This document shows positions 1-14,504 of a stretch of DNA of 64,000 nt, piece after piece. A program made the translations under genes and the position numbers. The notes under the pieces were generated by a model. The model ran no database searches, was not told the DNA's origin, and worked only from the letters and a program-made list of their open reading frames with translations. Each line of letters begins with the position of its first letter. Positions within the stretch are counted from its first letter, which is position 1. The DNA is from Pisolithus tinctorius (taxonomy: Eukaryota > Basidiomycota > Agaricomycetes > Boletales > Pisolithaceae): contig JANFAH010000043.1 in NCBI GenBank assembly GCA_024663395.1, positions 522,759 through 586,758 on the forward strand. The letters are read 5' to 3'.

Positions 1-699
1 GAGCAAGTGCCAAGGTCTGCTCCTTTCCCCGTGTTCGGTCGGCGACTCTTGGCGTGATGTGAATTTCTCATGGGCTGCAGTGAGACGTACATGAGCTTCA
101 GAAGCTGTGGAGAACCAGGGTCTCCCGAGGATCATGCCAATGGTGTTGACATATGTAGAAGGGTCTGTGTTCATAGCGGCACGCCGACCGCCATCTACGA
201 TCAAATCCTCAGCCCTCCAGTATCACGGCGCTGCGAGATGGGTGGATCTTGCATCAATTTTGAGTACTTGGCAGGGTCGGTATGTATGCCCAACCGGATG
301 GAGGTTGCCATTCCACGTATGTACATACTCCTATATTCGCACCGACATGCACGTCCCGCAAAGTCAGCTTCGCACGCAACGGATTCCAGTATGTAAGTAT
401 GTACAAATTATAATAGTACACTGTTACATTCGGCGCTGGGCGGTAGGCTTTGTCGAAATCCGCGGACTCCTGAGTACGGTGTGTGATAGCATCGATAACG
501 GACGAAGCTTGTGATGGTGGGTGAATCCAGGTCACTAAAAATCCCAGGACATATCCACAGATAAGAGTCCATCCCATTCATCCCATCGCACCAAGGAACA
601 TCCATGCACAAGCGGTCATACCAACGAGATCTGCCCGCGCACCTGCGCACCGTGTACCCATTCATTCATCCAAAACGTAAACACCCCATGAAGCAGCGA
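1..699. other. No gene recognised at left edge
   Basis: Short open frames on both strands overlap each other, none has a recognisable domain, and no splice pattern joins them into a convincing product. The stretch probably holds the 3' flank of the BCAS3-like gene that ends at 700 and part of an intergenic region cut by the window edge. Confidence 0.5.
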
Positions 700-3600
700 C
701 TACCACTGGGCTGTCCGGACTACTGGTGTCTGATCCTCGTCCATGAATCCAAGGACATCATCGAACTGCTCTGCCTCATCGACGGCGCGTTTGTCTTCTT
801 CTGCCCAATCCCAACCCCTCCCATCACCATCACTTCCGAACCCACCCTCATCCAAATCGCCATCCACAGCCCTACCTATACCACCATCATGCGTTGACGG
901 AGTAGGAAGGGATACCCCAGTAAAACCCGATATGACTGATCCTTCGGATGCACCCTCGAGATCCACTCCAAGATGCCTTCTCCCATCATGTTCTTTCGGA
1001 GAGCGGACCCGATGCATCTCCCGACGTAACCGGTCTAAGCCTTCGCCAACACCCTCCTTGAGCGACTTGATCGGTAATGCTGTTGCACCAAAGGATCGCA
1101 GACGACCTGCCGTGCCGTTCGGAAACATTGGGATACTCGGTACGCCAGATGGCCCATCAAGTCCTGACGCAATTGCGTTGGCGAGAGGCTCGTCAAATGA
1201 AGACGCAGCACGATGGTCCAATCCACCATGCGTACCCGCGACGAACAGTTCATTGGCACCTCTGATAGTACCTTTACCCATGTTCGAAGCTGTGTCACCC
1301 CCGACGTAATTCGGTTCCACCTCGCGACGTACAACTACTTTGTCCCCTTTAACACCGAAGTGGAGTCGTCGGATGAGCGCATGATAATCCTCCCCAAGTG
1401 TATAGAACAAGAATTGATGCGAGAGATACACTGAACGAGGAACGAACTCCGAGTGCCGGGAAAACGTGGATAGCTCTGCATGAGCAAGAGAACTACAGCA
1501 GAAACCCATCGAACATCAGCGATTCTCTCAATCTAAGAAAAGGAACACGATCTCACTCGGAGACTTCAACCCTCTTCCGCTCACTCATCTCACTCGTCAA
1601 TTGCTTCACCTCACCCCAATCCTGACGTCTCCTCAATTGCCAAGTTGCAACTGTACGCTCCTTACCCGTGAGTTCCATAGAGGCATCAAGGAGCTGCTGC
1701 GTCAGCCCTGACGTCTTTCTTCCCTCTTTGGAAGACTGGGTTGGGGGGGAATTACCTAGCCAACCAGCAGAGCCTGTTCCAGGAAACGAAATGCTCGTGG
1801 TAAAATTCGTGATTGGACTCGAGATGCCCGGCTCTTTCGGTCGCTCTTCCATAGTGATACGTCTCAGCGACAGAATGCCGGAAGGTGGATCGAACACTAG
1901 GATATCCTTATAATTGCGAGACCGCAATGCAGAGGGAAGATGTCCTAAATCAGAACGTGCCGAGGAGGTACTCGGCGAAGATGCTACTGCTAAGGGAGGT
2001 GGAGGAGGAAGTAAATTTCCAGGCAAATGGATGTCTCCGGGGAGGAATATGAAAGAAAGGGACCCGTGTGGGATCGATCCAAGCGCAGGGTTTGGTCTTG
2101 GAAATCGCAAACGCGCAATTGGGAGTAACTCTGTCGACAACGGCTGCTGTGCCGAAAAAAATGAACATGAATTCAGCTCGCGACACACCAAATGCACACC
2201 AGTAACAAGACTGCGACAGGGGGGTTTACAACTTACGGGTTTATCCACATTCCAAATCCTTGCGTCGACATGGCTCCTGTGATCAGGCCGCCCTCCATAT
2301 GGGTTAATCGGAAAAACGTGCACGGTGCGTTTCCCACTCCCGACTGCGACCCATCTTCCGTCCGGAGATATGTCGATCCCTTCAATGATGCCCGGTGTAT
2401 GACCACGACGGAGGTTGTATATGTGCCATGGCGCGCCGTCTCCAGCTGTCCAGGATGATAGATCAGTGGGACATCCTCCACCACCTGTGTCTTCTTGTGT
2501 TCTCGTTCCCGTCGCATCCGCGGCGGCTCTATTACTATCACACCTCCCCAACTTCGGCACTGGCCTCAACTGAAACATTCTTATGACTTGCCCATCCATT
2601 GGAGTTACCGCCACCGAATTCCCATCTCGGGTAAATGCCAAATGTCTTATCCCCTGTCGTTTCGCAACGACGAACTCAGCGACGGTATCCGGCGGTGCGG
2701 ATTGGGTACGGTTGAGGAGCGGAGAGAGGTCAAGGACTTTGATGTGGGATGGTTGATCACGTTTGGGTGTCCACCATTTGTCGGCGCTTTGGCCGTGAGA
2801 TGGGGTGGAATCTTGAGAGAAACCTTCTTCTACACGATGGGGACCTTCATGGGCCTGGCCCGGATGTTCGTGCCCTCCGGCGGGAGCGCTACGGGAAAAG
2901 AACAAATTACTAACCCCGCCCGCGACAGACGAAGGGAGAAGAGGTTGGTCCGGTCTAGTCTCGCCCGCGGCACCGCGAGACCCAACTCGAGACCTCGCAT
3001 ACTCAGTTGCAGCACTCAATGCCATACCGCCAAGGGACTTCATTCCACTTAACACCGTGCCTCCCACTTTAAAAGCCGTATTTCCGAAATCCGCCTGCGA
3101 AATTTGCGATATTCCGAATGGTAATGTCGACGAGGAAGATGGGAATGAAGAGGAGCGATCGTGAGTACGTGGATGAGATGGTGTACCGTGTCCGTGTCTA
3201 TGAGGTGCGTCTGGCCGAGGAGGCTGAGAGGCGAACGCGAGAAGACGATGGGAGAGAGCATAAACTGGGACAGGATCGCTCGCTTCCGCTTCTTCCTCTC
3301 TTGTCTCCGTCCTTATAGGCTCGTCTGTTTGCCGGTGATGACTAGGAGGGTCTATGTTTGATAATGATACAGTTCGTAATTGGTTGTTGGTATTCTGTTG
3401 GTTTTGTACTGCAACTGACGTCGTCGACTTCAAGCGATTATAAACCAAGGAAGAAGAAGGAATAGTATGTAAAATGGTGTATGACGCTGAAGATAGAACA
3501 TGTAAATTGATTGGATTTGTTGTGCTCTGGAACAAGAATGTTGTACGTCGGCGCGTCAGCGAGTGGGAGAGGAAAGCAGCAGAGGGCTTACGATGACAGT

Positions 3601-4931
3601 GAAATGAGTTCCAGAATCGAAGGATGATACATTGCGAAAGGGAAGGCGCTTCACAATTTGGTGGGATCGTAACGAATAAATAACCATAAAGGATTCCGCT
3701 TTAACGTGGCATCTATCCACCACCACCACCCCGTCAGATAACGAAATGCACGGCGGTCCATAGGAGAAAGACGAACGCACATGACGCCAATGAGAGGACG
3801 CAGGCCTTTGAAATGGACGTCGTCAATCCTAGGAGGAGAGGCCAGTACGCCAGCGAATGAGATGCGTCCCCAGGACGAATCTGTCAAGTTCAGTATTTCC
3901 GAGACGGATCCTAGATCTGTACAGTCCCATATCTGACATCCGCAGCGATACCCGAGGAACAGGATGCATCTAGACCAAAGTTAGCGAGGAAAAATAATAA
4001 GTTGGGGCGGTCTTGCCGAGGGGTGCCTTCTTGTATCAACGTATCCCAACGAGACCATAGTACGGGGTCGCCTTCGCCGACAGTAGGGTACGCTGTGGAA
4101 GGTGATGTCGGTTTGGAAAGTGCTACGATATCCTCATCCTCCTCGGATCCGAATAATGTGTCAGATTCGATGAAGTCGCCACTATAGATCCTTGTCAACC
4201 CAGAAGGATGCTGTACCCCGGAAGTGCCACTAGGGCATCGTCTATGAGGGTGGATTTGAATGTGGCGTTCTCCAGACGGAGCGGTGGAGAATCCAGGGAG
4301 AACGTCAAAGCTACCGAACGAAACGGGCCTCGAGACGCGAGGTGGGGAAGGGGCGGCAGTGGGGATAGAGATGGAAGATGGGACGTAGTTGCGGACCGCG
4401 CGGGAGAAGGATTCTAACATCGTAGGTTCACTGGGGTGGAGAACGTTAGCAGGAACGAAGGCGAGACTAGATGGAGGTCGTGCACGTGAAGCGGACTGGT
4501 GTACGCTACGGTGTTGCAGCGCACCAGTTGCAAGGATGAGGGGAATGGACCAAACAAAGGACCACTTGGCGAGCACGTTGCGCCCGCGTTGCACACAGGA
4601 TGTGATCGACTCACCGAGCAAGGACAGGAGACCTCGTATGACCCTGAGCCGAAGCTCCCGGTTGGGAAGATGATGGGAGAACAACTACGAGTGGCGCAGG
4701 TGAAAGTGAGTCACCCTCATGTTTGACGAGGTGCTCATCGTCGTCTAGCACTTTGGCTGCCTCACCAGGAGGGAGGGGCTGATCAGAGTGAGGATGGCTT
4801 TCTAGATGAAGATCCGAAGCAGACAAGGGAGAATTATCGAGTTGTATGAGAGGAGGGGTAGGTGTATAGGCAATATGGTCGTGGTCTGGCATGGACTGAC
4901 GTTGTACATGGCGGTTCCTCCTTGATGGCAT
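700..4931 (-). CDS. BCAS3-type WD40-repeat protein, multi-exon
   Basis: Four long minus-strand coding blocks read as one spliced gene. The first (ATG at 4931, to about 3911) starts MPSRRNRHVQRQS and ends in a phrase typical of the first WD40 blade (LLFFLANFGLDAS...VRYGTVQI). The next (about 3887-3556) continues the propeller (LRSHQIVKRLPF, FDSGTHFTVI). The block 3535-1557 carries YALSHRLLAFAS, the blade IRHLAFTRDGNSVAV and IIEGIDISPDGRWVAVGS. The last (1492-700) carries YLSHQFLFYTLGEDYHALIRR, which resembles the conserved BCAS3 C-terminal domain. Two introns are clear: 1493-1556, and 2147-2236, which is in frame and so does not interrupt the open frame. BCAS3 proteins are related to the PROPPIN/ATG18 propellers and work with PHAF1 at the phagophore in animals; a role in autophagy here is inferred from family only. 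A long Ser-rich insert and acidic C-terminus are visible. Exact N-terminal splicing is uncertain. Confidence 0.85.
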
Positions 4932-7160
4932 CAAAGACAGTCGATAAGGATAAGTTCAGTCGCACAGAAATAAGAAAGAAAAGCCCTGAGAGTGAGACCT
5001 TGTAAATAAATACAAGTCTACCCAAAATGATGCGAGTCAGTGGCTGCAGACAGAACAGGAGACCAGCAGCGTCATTCAACCACTCCGAGTTGGCGAGCGA
5101 GTCATACTACGATAACGCACGGTGCCGTATTAGGTCGTTCTGGGGTTAGGGTTAACACCCATCAGCGTGAAGGCTGCCTTCCATTGCGAAACTCATTGCC
5201 ATTGATAATCGATATTCTGCCGGTCAATCAGCTCAGCTTCCATTCGTTCGTGGGAGTACTTGACTCGTAGTTCAGTGATCATCAGAATGATAGCTTTGCC
5301 TCAGCAGTATGGCTGGCACCAGACCAGTACTCGAGCGCCGTCACTCACATCGCCAAGCCTTACACAGCAAGATACTACCAACATGGTATCTTTGCTCAGA
5401 CAGTGAGCCCGATCCATGGATATGGATACCTACGCTCATAGCTGCTGCGTCTGACCACAGCAGGTGACCACAGCTTGTCGCATGCTGGAGCATCAAAGTG
5501 GGAGCTCACTACTGTATGTGAGACCGGACCATGTACTGGTCTACTCAGCGAGCTGAGACAGGACCTCAAGACCTCACTGGTTCATTGACGGGAGGCTAGG
5601 TGATGGAACATTCCAATTGCGCCAGTCAGAATCATGTCCGCACCTCGTCACCCGAGATATGCTACCTGCACACGCAAACACAAAGTAAGGGGCAGCCATT
5701 GTCGGGATGTTTGGAGCAAGTGTGGTAGCCACTCGGACCTGTACCTTTACTGTAACAGATGACTACTTACTGTAACAGTACCTGTTCCTGTGTCGATTCT
5801 TTATGGAACCCCTGAGCACTCCAACCCGTTCGGCATTCCGGTTGTGCATACCGGCCTCATTTTTCAATTTTTTAACCCACTTACAACACATCCAGTCACA
5901 CCCTGAGATTCTGGCTTGGTCCTTGGACTAATAAAAGCAAGCATGAGTTGTTGAGAACATGTAGCAGTGCCTCTGTGACAAACACACATACTGGCCGTGA
6001 AGTTTTGGAGCTTGAGCTTGAAATGCCGCAGCTGGGCCTGTGACATGTTGGTGTGTACAGCCAATAATGATGAGAAGGCGTGCGTTCAACCCTAAACCTA
6101 ACCTATTACTGGTATCATGCGGACTACTTTCTACGCCATGCTTTATACCAGGTGTCTAAAATAATACGACATGAGTGCTACTATACGCATAAGTCCGTGC
6201 TTGCAGGATGTACACCATAGTACTGTGAGTTGGCATGGTTCATATCTGTGAGGGTTCCACATGTACGCACGGATCGTAGAATAGTCCGAGTCGCGCTCCT
6301 CAAAATTCACCGACGGCCCGACGGGCCTTCTCACGTGTGAAATACGATGTCGAATCTTCATGCTTCCTGCCAGAATTTGTGCCAGCGAGATCAAGATAGA
6401 GGGCAATTAAATAAATATTTTAGCTCCGCGGAACCAAACGGCGACCCGAGGATGCACTCGCCCGCCAGGGACCGATCAACGTCCTATAGCCCTCTTCGCA
6501 TCGAACTGATGCAGAAATATAACGACTCGATACATACGCTGTGACCCTCCCGTGGAGTGCTGAGCTGATATGCTGTGGCTATCAAGTGGTCGATTTGGAC
6601 TCCATTTAAAATTGGATGAGGACAGCTAATTCACTTATTGCGATACCTTTGACGTATCACCGGAGTGGAATGAGGTCCGGCAGCCCTGGGAATGACATCG
6701 GCGCTCGTTTGTTCCCTTGACGAACTTGTGTCTTTAGGTGCCTTCATGGATCCGTGTTCGTTCACGTCTTCACTGGGTAGAGATTTATCTGGTCTAACAT
6801 TAATATATATCGGGACAAAGACCCGATACAATGTAGAGACACAAGGACTCTGCTAGTCAGGTTGCCGTGCGTGTTTCAGTCGCTGGTGGGTTCGCGACGG
6901 GCAGTATTTGAGCTGTGCAAGTACATATACATGGTATGTGCAGGGCAAGACAAAGATCATCGATCACCCTGTCATTTTATCATTATTGCTGTGTTCCTAC
7001 CTGTACGTTATTTTGATCAGACTTATGACGCTTTGTCATACGCGGGCCAAGAGGAATCTGAGGAATCCCGTGAACATATTTTTATCTTAACTGGATACCA
7101 ATGATCCACTTCAGTTTCAGGTACGGAAGACACTGGATATCCTTGCGCTCATCAGGCGGA
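4932..7160. other. Intergenic, no gene recognised
   Basis: About 2.2 kb between the divergently placed BCAS3-like and peroxidase genes. Only short mutually overlapping frames occur, without domains or a convincing splice series. No inverted or tandem repeats stood out. The left part must hold the BCAS3-like promoter. Confidence 0.5.
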
Positions 7161-7167
7161 TATAAAG
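7161..7167 (+). promoter_or_regulatory. TATA-like box of the peroxidase gene
   Basis: TATAAAG lies about 80 bases before the proposed ATG at 7241, a spacing consistent with a core promoter. There is no other support. Confidence 0.4.
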
Positions 7168-7240
7168 CGTTCTCTCGAAACACGAACGCATCTCACATCC
7201 CCCCTTACATCCCACTCACTATTACCCCGTCATTGATACT

Positions 7241-8149
7241 ATGTCTCATCACTGCCAGGGTTCGATTAGCAGCTCGAATACCGTCACGGCTCACCACGAG
7301 CACTCGGGCCGGTTTTGTCCAGTCGTAGGGGACACCCATGCTTACTGCCCCCATCATAAGGGGGATGCAAGGTCCCCCTGTCCGGCGTTAAACGCCCTCG
7401 CGAATCACGGGTATCTGTGAGTACCGTATCTGTATATCTATATCTCGTCACGGGTGGAAGGACGTACTGACGTTGTCGATAGGCCGCGCGATGGTAAAAA
7501 TATCACCATCTTCGGCCTTATACGCGCTCTTAGAGAAGGTTACGGCCTCTCAACCGCCCTCGCTGCAATACTCTCCATCAGCGCCGTGTTGATGCTGGGC
7601 CAATTCCGTCAAATTTCGCTCGCAGACCTGGCACGACATAACTTGATTGAACACAATGCGTCTTTGTTCCATCGGAACGCGCGTGACGGGGCAGAATATG
7701 CACCGCGGTGTCCAGATTGCAGTCTATTGAAGGCAGTGGTGCGTCAGGGGGGACATTACAAACCCGGTCGAATCACACTGGAGGATGTCGCGAACATTCG
7801 GGCTAAAAGGGAGATGCATGATACTCTAGATTTCACCCATGCCGAAATCGCACGTGGAGAGATGGCGATCGCAATCGGGGTGTTGGGGGGTCCAAACGCG
7901 GACAAGGAAGGGTTGGATTTTGAGGTGTTGAAAACATGGGTGAAGTATGAACGTCTGCCAGATGGATGGAAACCAGACCATACCCAGGGCTTGTATCACG
8001 CTTACAAGATGGCCACGGTCATCAGGAACAGGATGAATGACATCAAGAGTGGGAAGCTGGTGAACGTCTTAGAAGAGGAGGACGCAACAGCAGCAGCGTT
8101 CGTGATGTCGGCAGCACACGAACCCCAGGTTGCACCGAGTTCCGAGTGA
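7241..8149 (+). CDS. Heme-thiolate peroxidase (chloroperoxidase/UPO family)
   Basis: Exon 1 (7241-7416) and exon 2 (7483-8149) join across a 66-base GTGAGT...TAG intron into about 280 residues, the length of short-type family members. Exon 1 contains SPCPALNALANHGYL, whose PCP cysteine is the heme-iron ligand, and the junction restores LPRDGKNIT. Exon 2 continues with LIEHNASLFHRNA, where the family's second motif is normally EHD (short type) or EGD (long type). Here the acid is asparagine. Family members use peroxide to oxidise or oxygenate small organic substrates; the substrate here cannot be read from sequence. The N-terminus (MSHHCQGSISSSNT) shows no hydrophobic secretion signal, so either the enzyme is intracellular or an upstream signal exon was missed. 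A hydrophobic stretch (TALAAILSISAVLML) is internal to the catalytic fold and should not be read as a signal peptide. Confidence 0.88.
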
Positions 8150-8329
8150 TAGGATATTTATTTAATTCGCTCTCGCATCTATCGTTATAACTTGATATGT
8201 ATTCTGCTACCCTATTACGTATGTTAGTTACAATCTGTTTTTGATTATTAGCAACCAAAGTGACGAACCAGGGTGATGACTAAGCACATAACCCCCTAGC
8301 TGCCTATCTACACCGCGCAGATAGCAGTG

Positions 8330-9610
8330 ATGGTGTCGATGTCTGCTTCACTCAACGGCGTTCAGCCGACGCTCTCCGCTCTCCTAATCGACATTTCCGG
8401 CACGTTGCTCATTGGATCGACGCCGACGCCCGGCGCCGCCCGTGCGCTTGCCCGTCTCCGTGCCGCACGCGTCCCCTTCCGATTCTGCAGCAACACAAGC
8501 AAGGAGTCCACGCAGGAGATATGTCGGCGCTTGGCGGAATCATCGATGCCCGTCCTCCTAGGTGAGGTATGGACAAGCATCGGCGCTCTCAAGGGGGTTT
8601 TGAGGGACACCGGCGTGCGGAGGCCAGCATACCTGTCTGCCAATGACGGACCATTAGAGTATTGACAAATGTATCGTGACAGGCCTTACACGCTACTCTC
8701 GCAATCCGCACGCGCAGAATGTCTGGGTATCGATTCCGGAACGACAAACCATCATTCACAAGATGACACTACAGAGCCATACGACGCTGTCGTCGTTGGG
8801 CTGGCACCCTCAGTGTTCGACTATGAGCATCTCAACACTGCATTTCGCATTCTCGTCAGAGAGCATCAAAATTACAAACGGCTTCTCGAGCCGTCGCCGT
8901 CGCCGTCGCCGTCTATGTCTAAACCGCCACTCATCGCACTACACAAAGCACGTTACATTCAGGCCTCCGATCGCGCACTGTCTCTTGGGCCAGGTCCATT
9001 CGTGGCCGCTCTCGAAGAAGCCTCAGGCACCCGCGCACTAGTCGTAGGTAAACCGACAAAATTGTTTTTCGAGACTGTCATCAAAAGTTTTCGTGATGGC
9101 ACGGCCGCGCTCCCGGCCGTAGAGATGACCAAGGACGCTGCAATGACTGACGGTGGAGAGGGAGGTAACATTGCTGATGGTGGTGGTGGGAGGATCGCTG
9201 TGATTGGGGACGATGTTTCTGCGGACTTAGGCGAGGGTGCCATCGAGCTTGGGTTGTGGAGGGTCCTAGGTGAGTGCTCCGTCCACCCATCATTCATATC
9301 GCCCTTCATTTGCCTATTCATCCCTTCCATTCTTTCCACGCGTGCTCGTGTGTGCCAAATAATGTCCACATACTCCACTTGTTTTGCCTGCATGCCTGTC
9401 GGCTTTCATTGTACAGTCAAGACAGGAAAGTATCGTGCAGGCGATGAATCACGCGAGGGGGCATATCCCCCAGATGAAGTATGCGAGTCCTTCGCAGACT
9501 TTGTCGATCGGTTCCTTGATCAGGATCGCTTTCTCCAATCCACGTTTTTCAACTGCTCCAGGGACGAGACTGAGGTTGGGGCTGTCGGCCGAGGGAGTCC
9601 TTTGGGGTAG
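8330..9610 (+). CDS. HAD-superfamily hydrolase, HDHD2-like
   Basis: At least three exons. The first starts at ATG 8330 or 8339 and carries SALLIDISGTLLIGSTPTPGA, the HAD motif I region (DxSGT in place of DxDGT, as in HDHD2), and FRFCSNTSKEST, the motif II threonine. The second (from about 8688) carries YDAVVVGLAPSVFDYEHLN, LVVGKPTKLFFE with the motif III lysine, and AVIGDDVSADLGEG, the motif IV aspartates. The clear intron 9270-9416 joins to VKTGKYRAGDESREGAYPPDEVCESF, the conserved end of the family. The intron near 8650-8687 is less certain because no strong GT donor was found. The product should be a Mg-dependent phosphatase of unknown substrate. A short PSPSPSPS run and a Gly-rich insert are species-specific additions. 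The first HAD aspartate is retained, so activity is plausible. Confidence 0.85.
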
Positions 9611-10089
9611 TGGCTAGGACGGAAATAGAGATACACGTTGAGAGTCTGTATTTGCGAATATTGGCGCCTTTCAATTAGTCTCGATGGACCCACTTTGCAA
9701 GCTTATCGGGGAACATGACTTGTTTGTCGTCGACAAATTGGACAGTTCATTTGACACGAGATTGACACGTTCCGTCCGGTTATATTCGGAGCTTCTGGGC
9801 GTGGAGATGCAGTGGAGTAACGTGCTAAACAATTTTTCTGCACAGCAATAGGAACAAGGCGTTTCCCGATCGAATAGGTACGAGGCTCTGCTCCCCCGAG
9901 CAAGGGAATTTGAAGAGTATACATAGGTATTCAAACACGGCCTATCCCATCACCACCCGCATGGCAAGCGTACCGCATCGATGATCCATCCATATTTTCT
10001 GGCCCCCAGTACCAGTCTTTTTTTGGCGCAGGACGAATATGAATGAAGAACGAATCCCTGGCACCAGGTGGAAGCGAAGAAGAAAATAG
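9611..10089. other. Intergenic between convergent genes
   Basis: The 3' flanks of the HDHD2-like gene (+) and the DUF6593-like gene (-) meet here. Nothing else is recognised. Confidence 0.5.
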
Positions 10090-10959
10090 CTACAGCCCAT
10101 GCTCGGCGATATATCGCATAATCGTCAAACTAGCTAGTATATCTTCAACAGCCACGCCACATCAGATGAGACCTGAGAGCACATCAAGGGGCTGTGACAG
10201 CTCACCGACACAGAGGTTTGAATAGGCCTCATGGATAGTGAGAGTGTTCCCTGAGACACCATATACGGCAATGCTTGGTGGTCGAAGGTCGTAATGCGCT
10301 ACCATGTACCCTTCTGCCGACAAGCACTGGAGAACCAGGGGTCATATGTCAGTGTCTGTAAGTAGAAATGGGACCAGGAAACAGGCGTATGAAATATTAG
10401 AAACCCACCGTCCATTCATGTCCATCGATAGACTTATGCTGCCACTTATATTCACGCCCGTCGGAAGCTCTAAATTTTCTCGAAAGTGATCTAGTGAAAA
10501 AAGGAAGTCCATCATCAACACCGTCATCCCCATGAGCGCTTTTGCATTCCAAACCGTTCACACGCACACGTGCGACGGGATGTTGCTTCTGAACAACGTC
10601 ATATATAGGACTCACCCTCCAAAGAATGTGGTTTTCCTCAGATAATTGTGCATAGGTATCGGGATACTTGACGATGGTGATTGGGTGAAGTAGATAGTCC
10701 CTAGTCCAGGACGTGTTTCACCGAATTCAAGAAGGACGGAAGGATGGCGGTCGAGGTGGCGAGTGTCTTTGCGGCGCGTGGAACGGCAGCCCATCACGTA
10801 GACGGCTAGTGTGTTCTTGTTTCCTGATGTAACATGAGGGTAGGGTGTGATGCGGAGGAACATGCGATCGTATATATCATCGAAATCAGAACGGTGGAGG
10901 TCGCCAGTGCGGTCTTCGAAGGTGAAAGGCATCATCTGTGTGTTCCTCGAGTTCGACAT
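10090..10959 (-). CDS. Small basidiomycete protein, DUF6593-like
   Basis: Four or more minus-strand exons. The first runs from ATG 10959 to a GTGAG donor at 10615 and encodes MPFTFEDRTGDLHR through GTIYFTQSP to HNYLRKTTFFGG. Later exons give RSLSRKFRASDGREYKWQ, then CLSAEGYMVAHYDLRPP and SIAVYGVSGNTLTIHEAY, and finally ILASLTIMRYIAEHGL before the stop at 10090-10092. The pattern (a short beta-rich N-terminus, RKFRASDGREYKW, and a C-terminal helix ending TIMRYIAEHGL) matches what I know of the DUF6593 group that is expanded in mushroom genomes. Function is unknown. No signal peptide or transmembrane segment is apparent. The middle exon boundaries are approximate. Confidence 0.65.
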
Positions 10960-11036
10960 GACGGCAGTGAGTTTAGGATTCGAGACGAAGCGGGAGCACT
11001 GATCACACTGACGGCCCTGGTATGTGAAAGGAATGA

Positions 11037-11047
11037 CCCTTTTATAT
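11037..11047 (-). promoter_or_regulatory. TATA box of the DUF6593-like gene
   Basis: Read on the minus strand, CTATATAAAAGGG sits about 80-90 bases before the proposed ATG at 10959. This supports both the gene and its start. Confidence 0.5.
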
Positions 11048-11049
11048 AG

Positions 11050-12491
11050 CATGAGTATTGGTGCTTGGACATTTAGGGACTTGTAAGGTTCTCCTTCCTC
11101 CCTGGCAAAAGTGCACAGAAGTCCCCGTCAGATTTCGCCATGGTGAAAAGAAGCAAGCAAAGACGAGGAGCTCACCAATTTGGGTCGCGGAGTTGCAAAC
11201 GGAAGCGGGTGTGAAGTGATGGAACAAAGCGGTCCCAAGAAGTCGATGGTGTCTTATTGCCCTCCTGTTGCTCATTTTCGCAGTGCGTTCGCATCATGTT
11301 GTGCAAGGTTCCATGTGAGATGTGAACGTGGAGCAATCGAGAGTTGAATGAGAAAATGAGGATCGCGGTGGGCTTATAGTTGAGTGCGCTGAACTCACAG
11401 CTTCAGTATGCCAAACCCGGCCTGTGTGTCGTGCTTAGTGTCAACGCCACTGTCAAATCACAAATCATAGCAGCCCTTAGATTCCGGAGTGTTCTACAAG
11501 GGCCCACTTTGTCAGTATAACACAGGATATAAGGTCGAAGTTCCATGCTCTGATTCAGGATAGTGAGGTGGTACCGCACATGTTTGCCTATGGTGGAACG
11601 TGTGCTGCACGTTGATCTATGGAGAAGGTCACAGATCGAAATAGTTTTGTGGGGATGCAACCTCCCTGAAGTTCGGCGAGACAGCAGCGGTAAAAGCCGA
11701 ACGAGGCGCCTTATTATGGCCAATCCCATAGTAGGTAAACGTGGGGGGTGTCAAGCGACAACGAATAGCAAGTCGTCGATGACGACAATAGCTGATCATG
11801 CTGATACACGAATATGACTCATGGTTATGGGGTAGTGCTGTGCGGCGTGGCCGCTACGCTCAGACCTCGGGCGAGCGTAGGGTGTTAAGTTGGACCTTGG
11901 ACGTGACTGAGACCGAGAGCGCTGGATCCAAACGTTGTACTCATACCGGTACCTGACAACTGATAGTTCGACATTTCGACCTGTCACCGGATATGATAAG
12001 CATGGGCCATGGTGGAGCCTGTTGGAGCCAACAGTTCCGTCTAGGAGACCCGAGATCATGCACTAACGACAAAATGGAAGGATAATGTGAAAAATAGAAG
12101 GCGACCTGTTAGAAGAAGTGTCTGACTGGCAGGTGTGCGAAGATATCCCCAATTTTGGCCAACTCGGACAAATATGATTTCATGGAGGCCATGAGCATTG
12201 GTCCGCCCAACTATGATGGACCTATCATTGAAAATGCGCTTATCATTCTGGTGAACGTGGAGCGTAATCAAGGCAGAAGTGGAGCTGACCGAGGTTGGGA
12301 AGAGATCAGATGGACTCACCACCTGTAGCGTTCGGAACCTTGTGCAACCATGTATGTGCAAAGGGGTCACCCGTGGAAAAAAAAGACTGGAGCAGCAGTT
12401 AGATCAGTGCATTTAAGGCACTTTGGTATGGCCATGCAGCAGAATCGGTAGCAGCAGAGCACACGCTAACAATCGCGGATATCTCGGACAT
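11050..12491 (-). other. Possible unassigned minus-strand gene
   Basis: Several stretches look coding but do not assemble into a known product. An ATG at 12491 begins MSEISAIVSVCSAATDSA. A following block reads TGDPFAHTWLHKVPNATGG up to a GTGAGT donor near 12320. Another reads LHVHQNDKRIFNDRSI then GLHEIIFVRVGQNWGYL (about 12290-12110). The region 12059-11796 gives an Arg/Ser-rich tail. Repeated GTGAGT and CAG signals on this strand support a spliced transcript, but the frame is ambiguous and no family was recognised. It could also be a decayed gene. Confidence 0.3.
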
Positions 12492-12617
12492 GTGGCGGGT
12501 CAGGGGGTCAATATATTGTCTCAAATTATCGGCGCAGCGACGAATCTACACACATCTTGAGTGGAAAAAAAAAGTTTGCAAACGAAACAAAAATAGATGG
12601 ACACACACCATAGCACA

Positions 12618-14367
<1,750 letters not shown>

Positions 14368-14504
14368 TTTCGACAGTAAATCTTGAAGGAAATGGATTAC
14401 GTGAGCCGGTGGTTGTTTGTTTCCGAGGCCGCTGCCAAACAAACTTGGCGCGTTACGCTACGTACATACATCCAAAGTCACCAAGTAGACGACAAAACAG
14501 GTCG

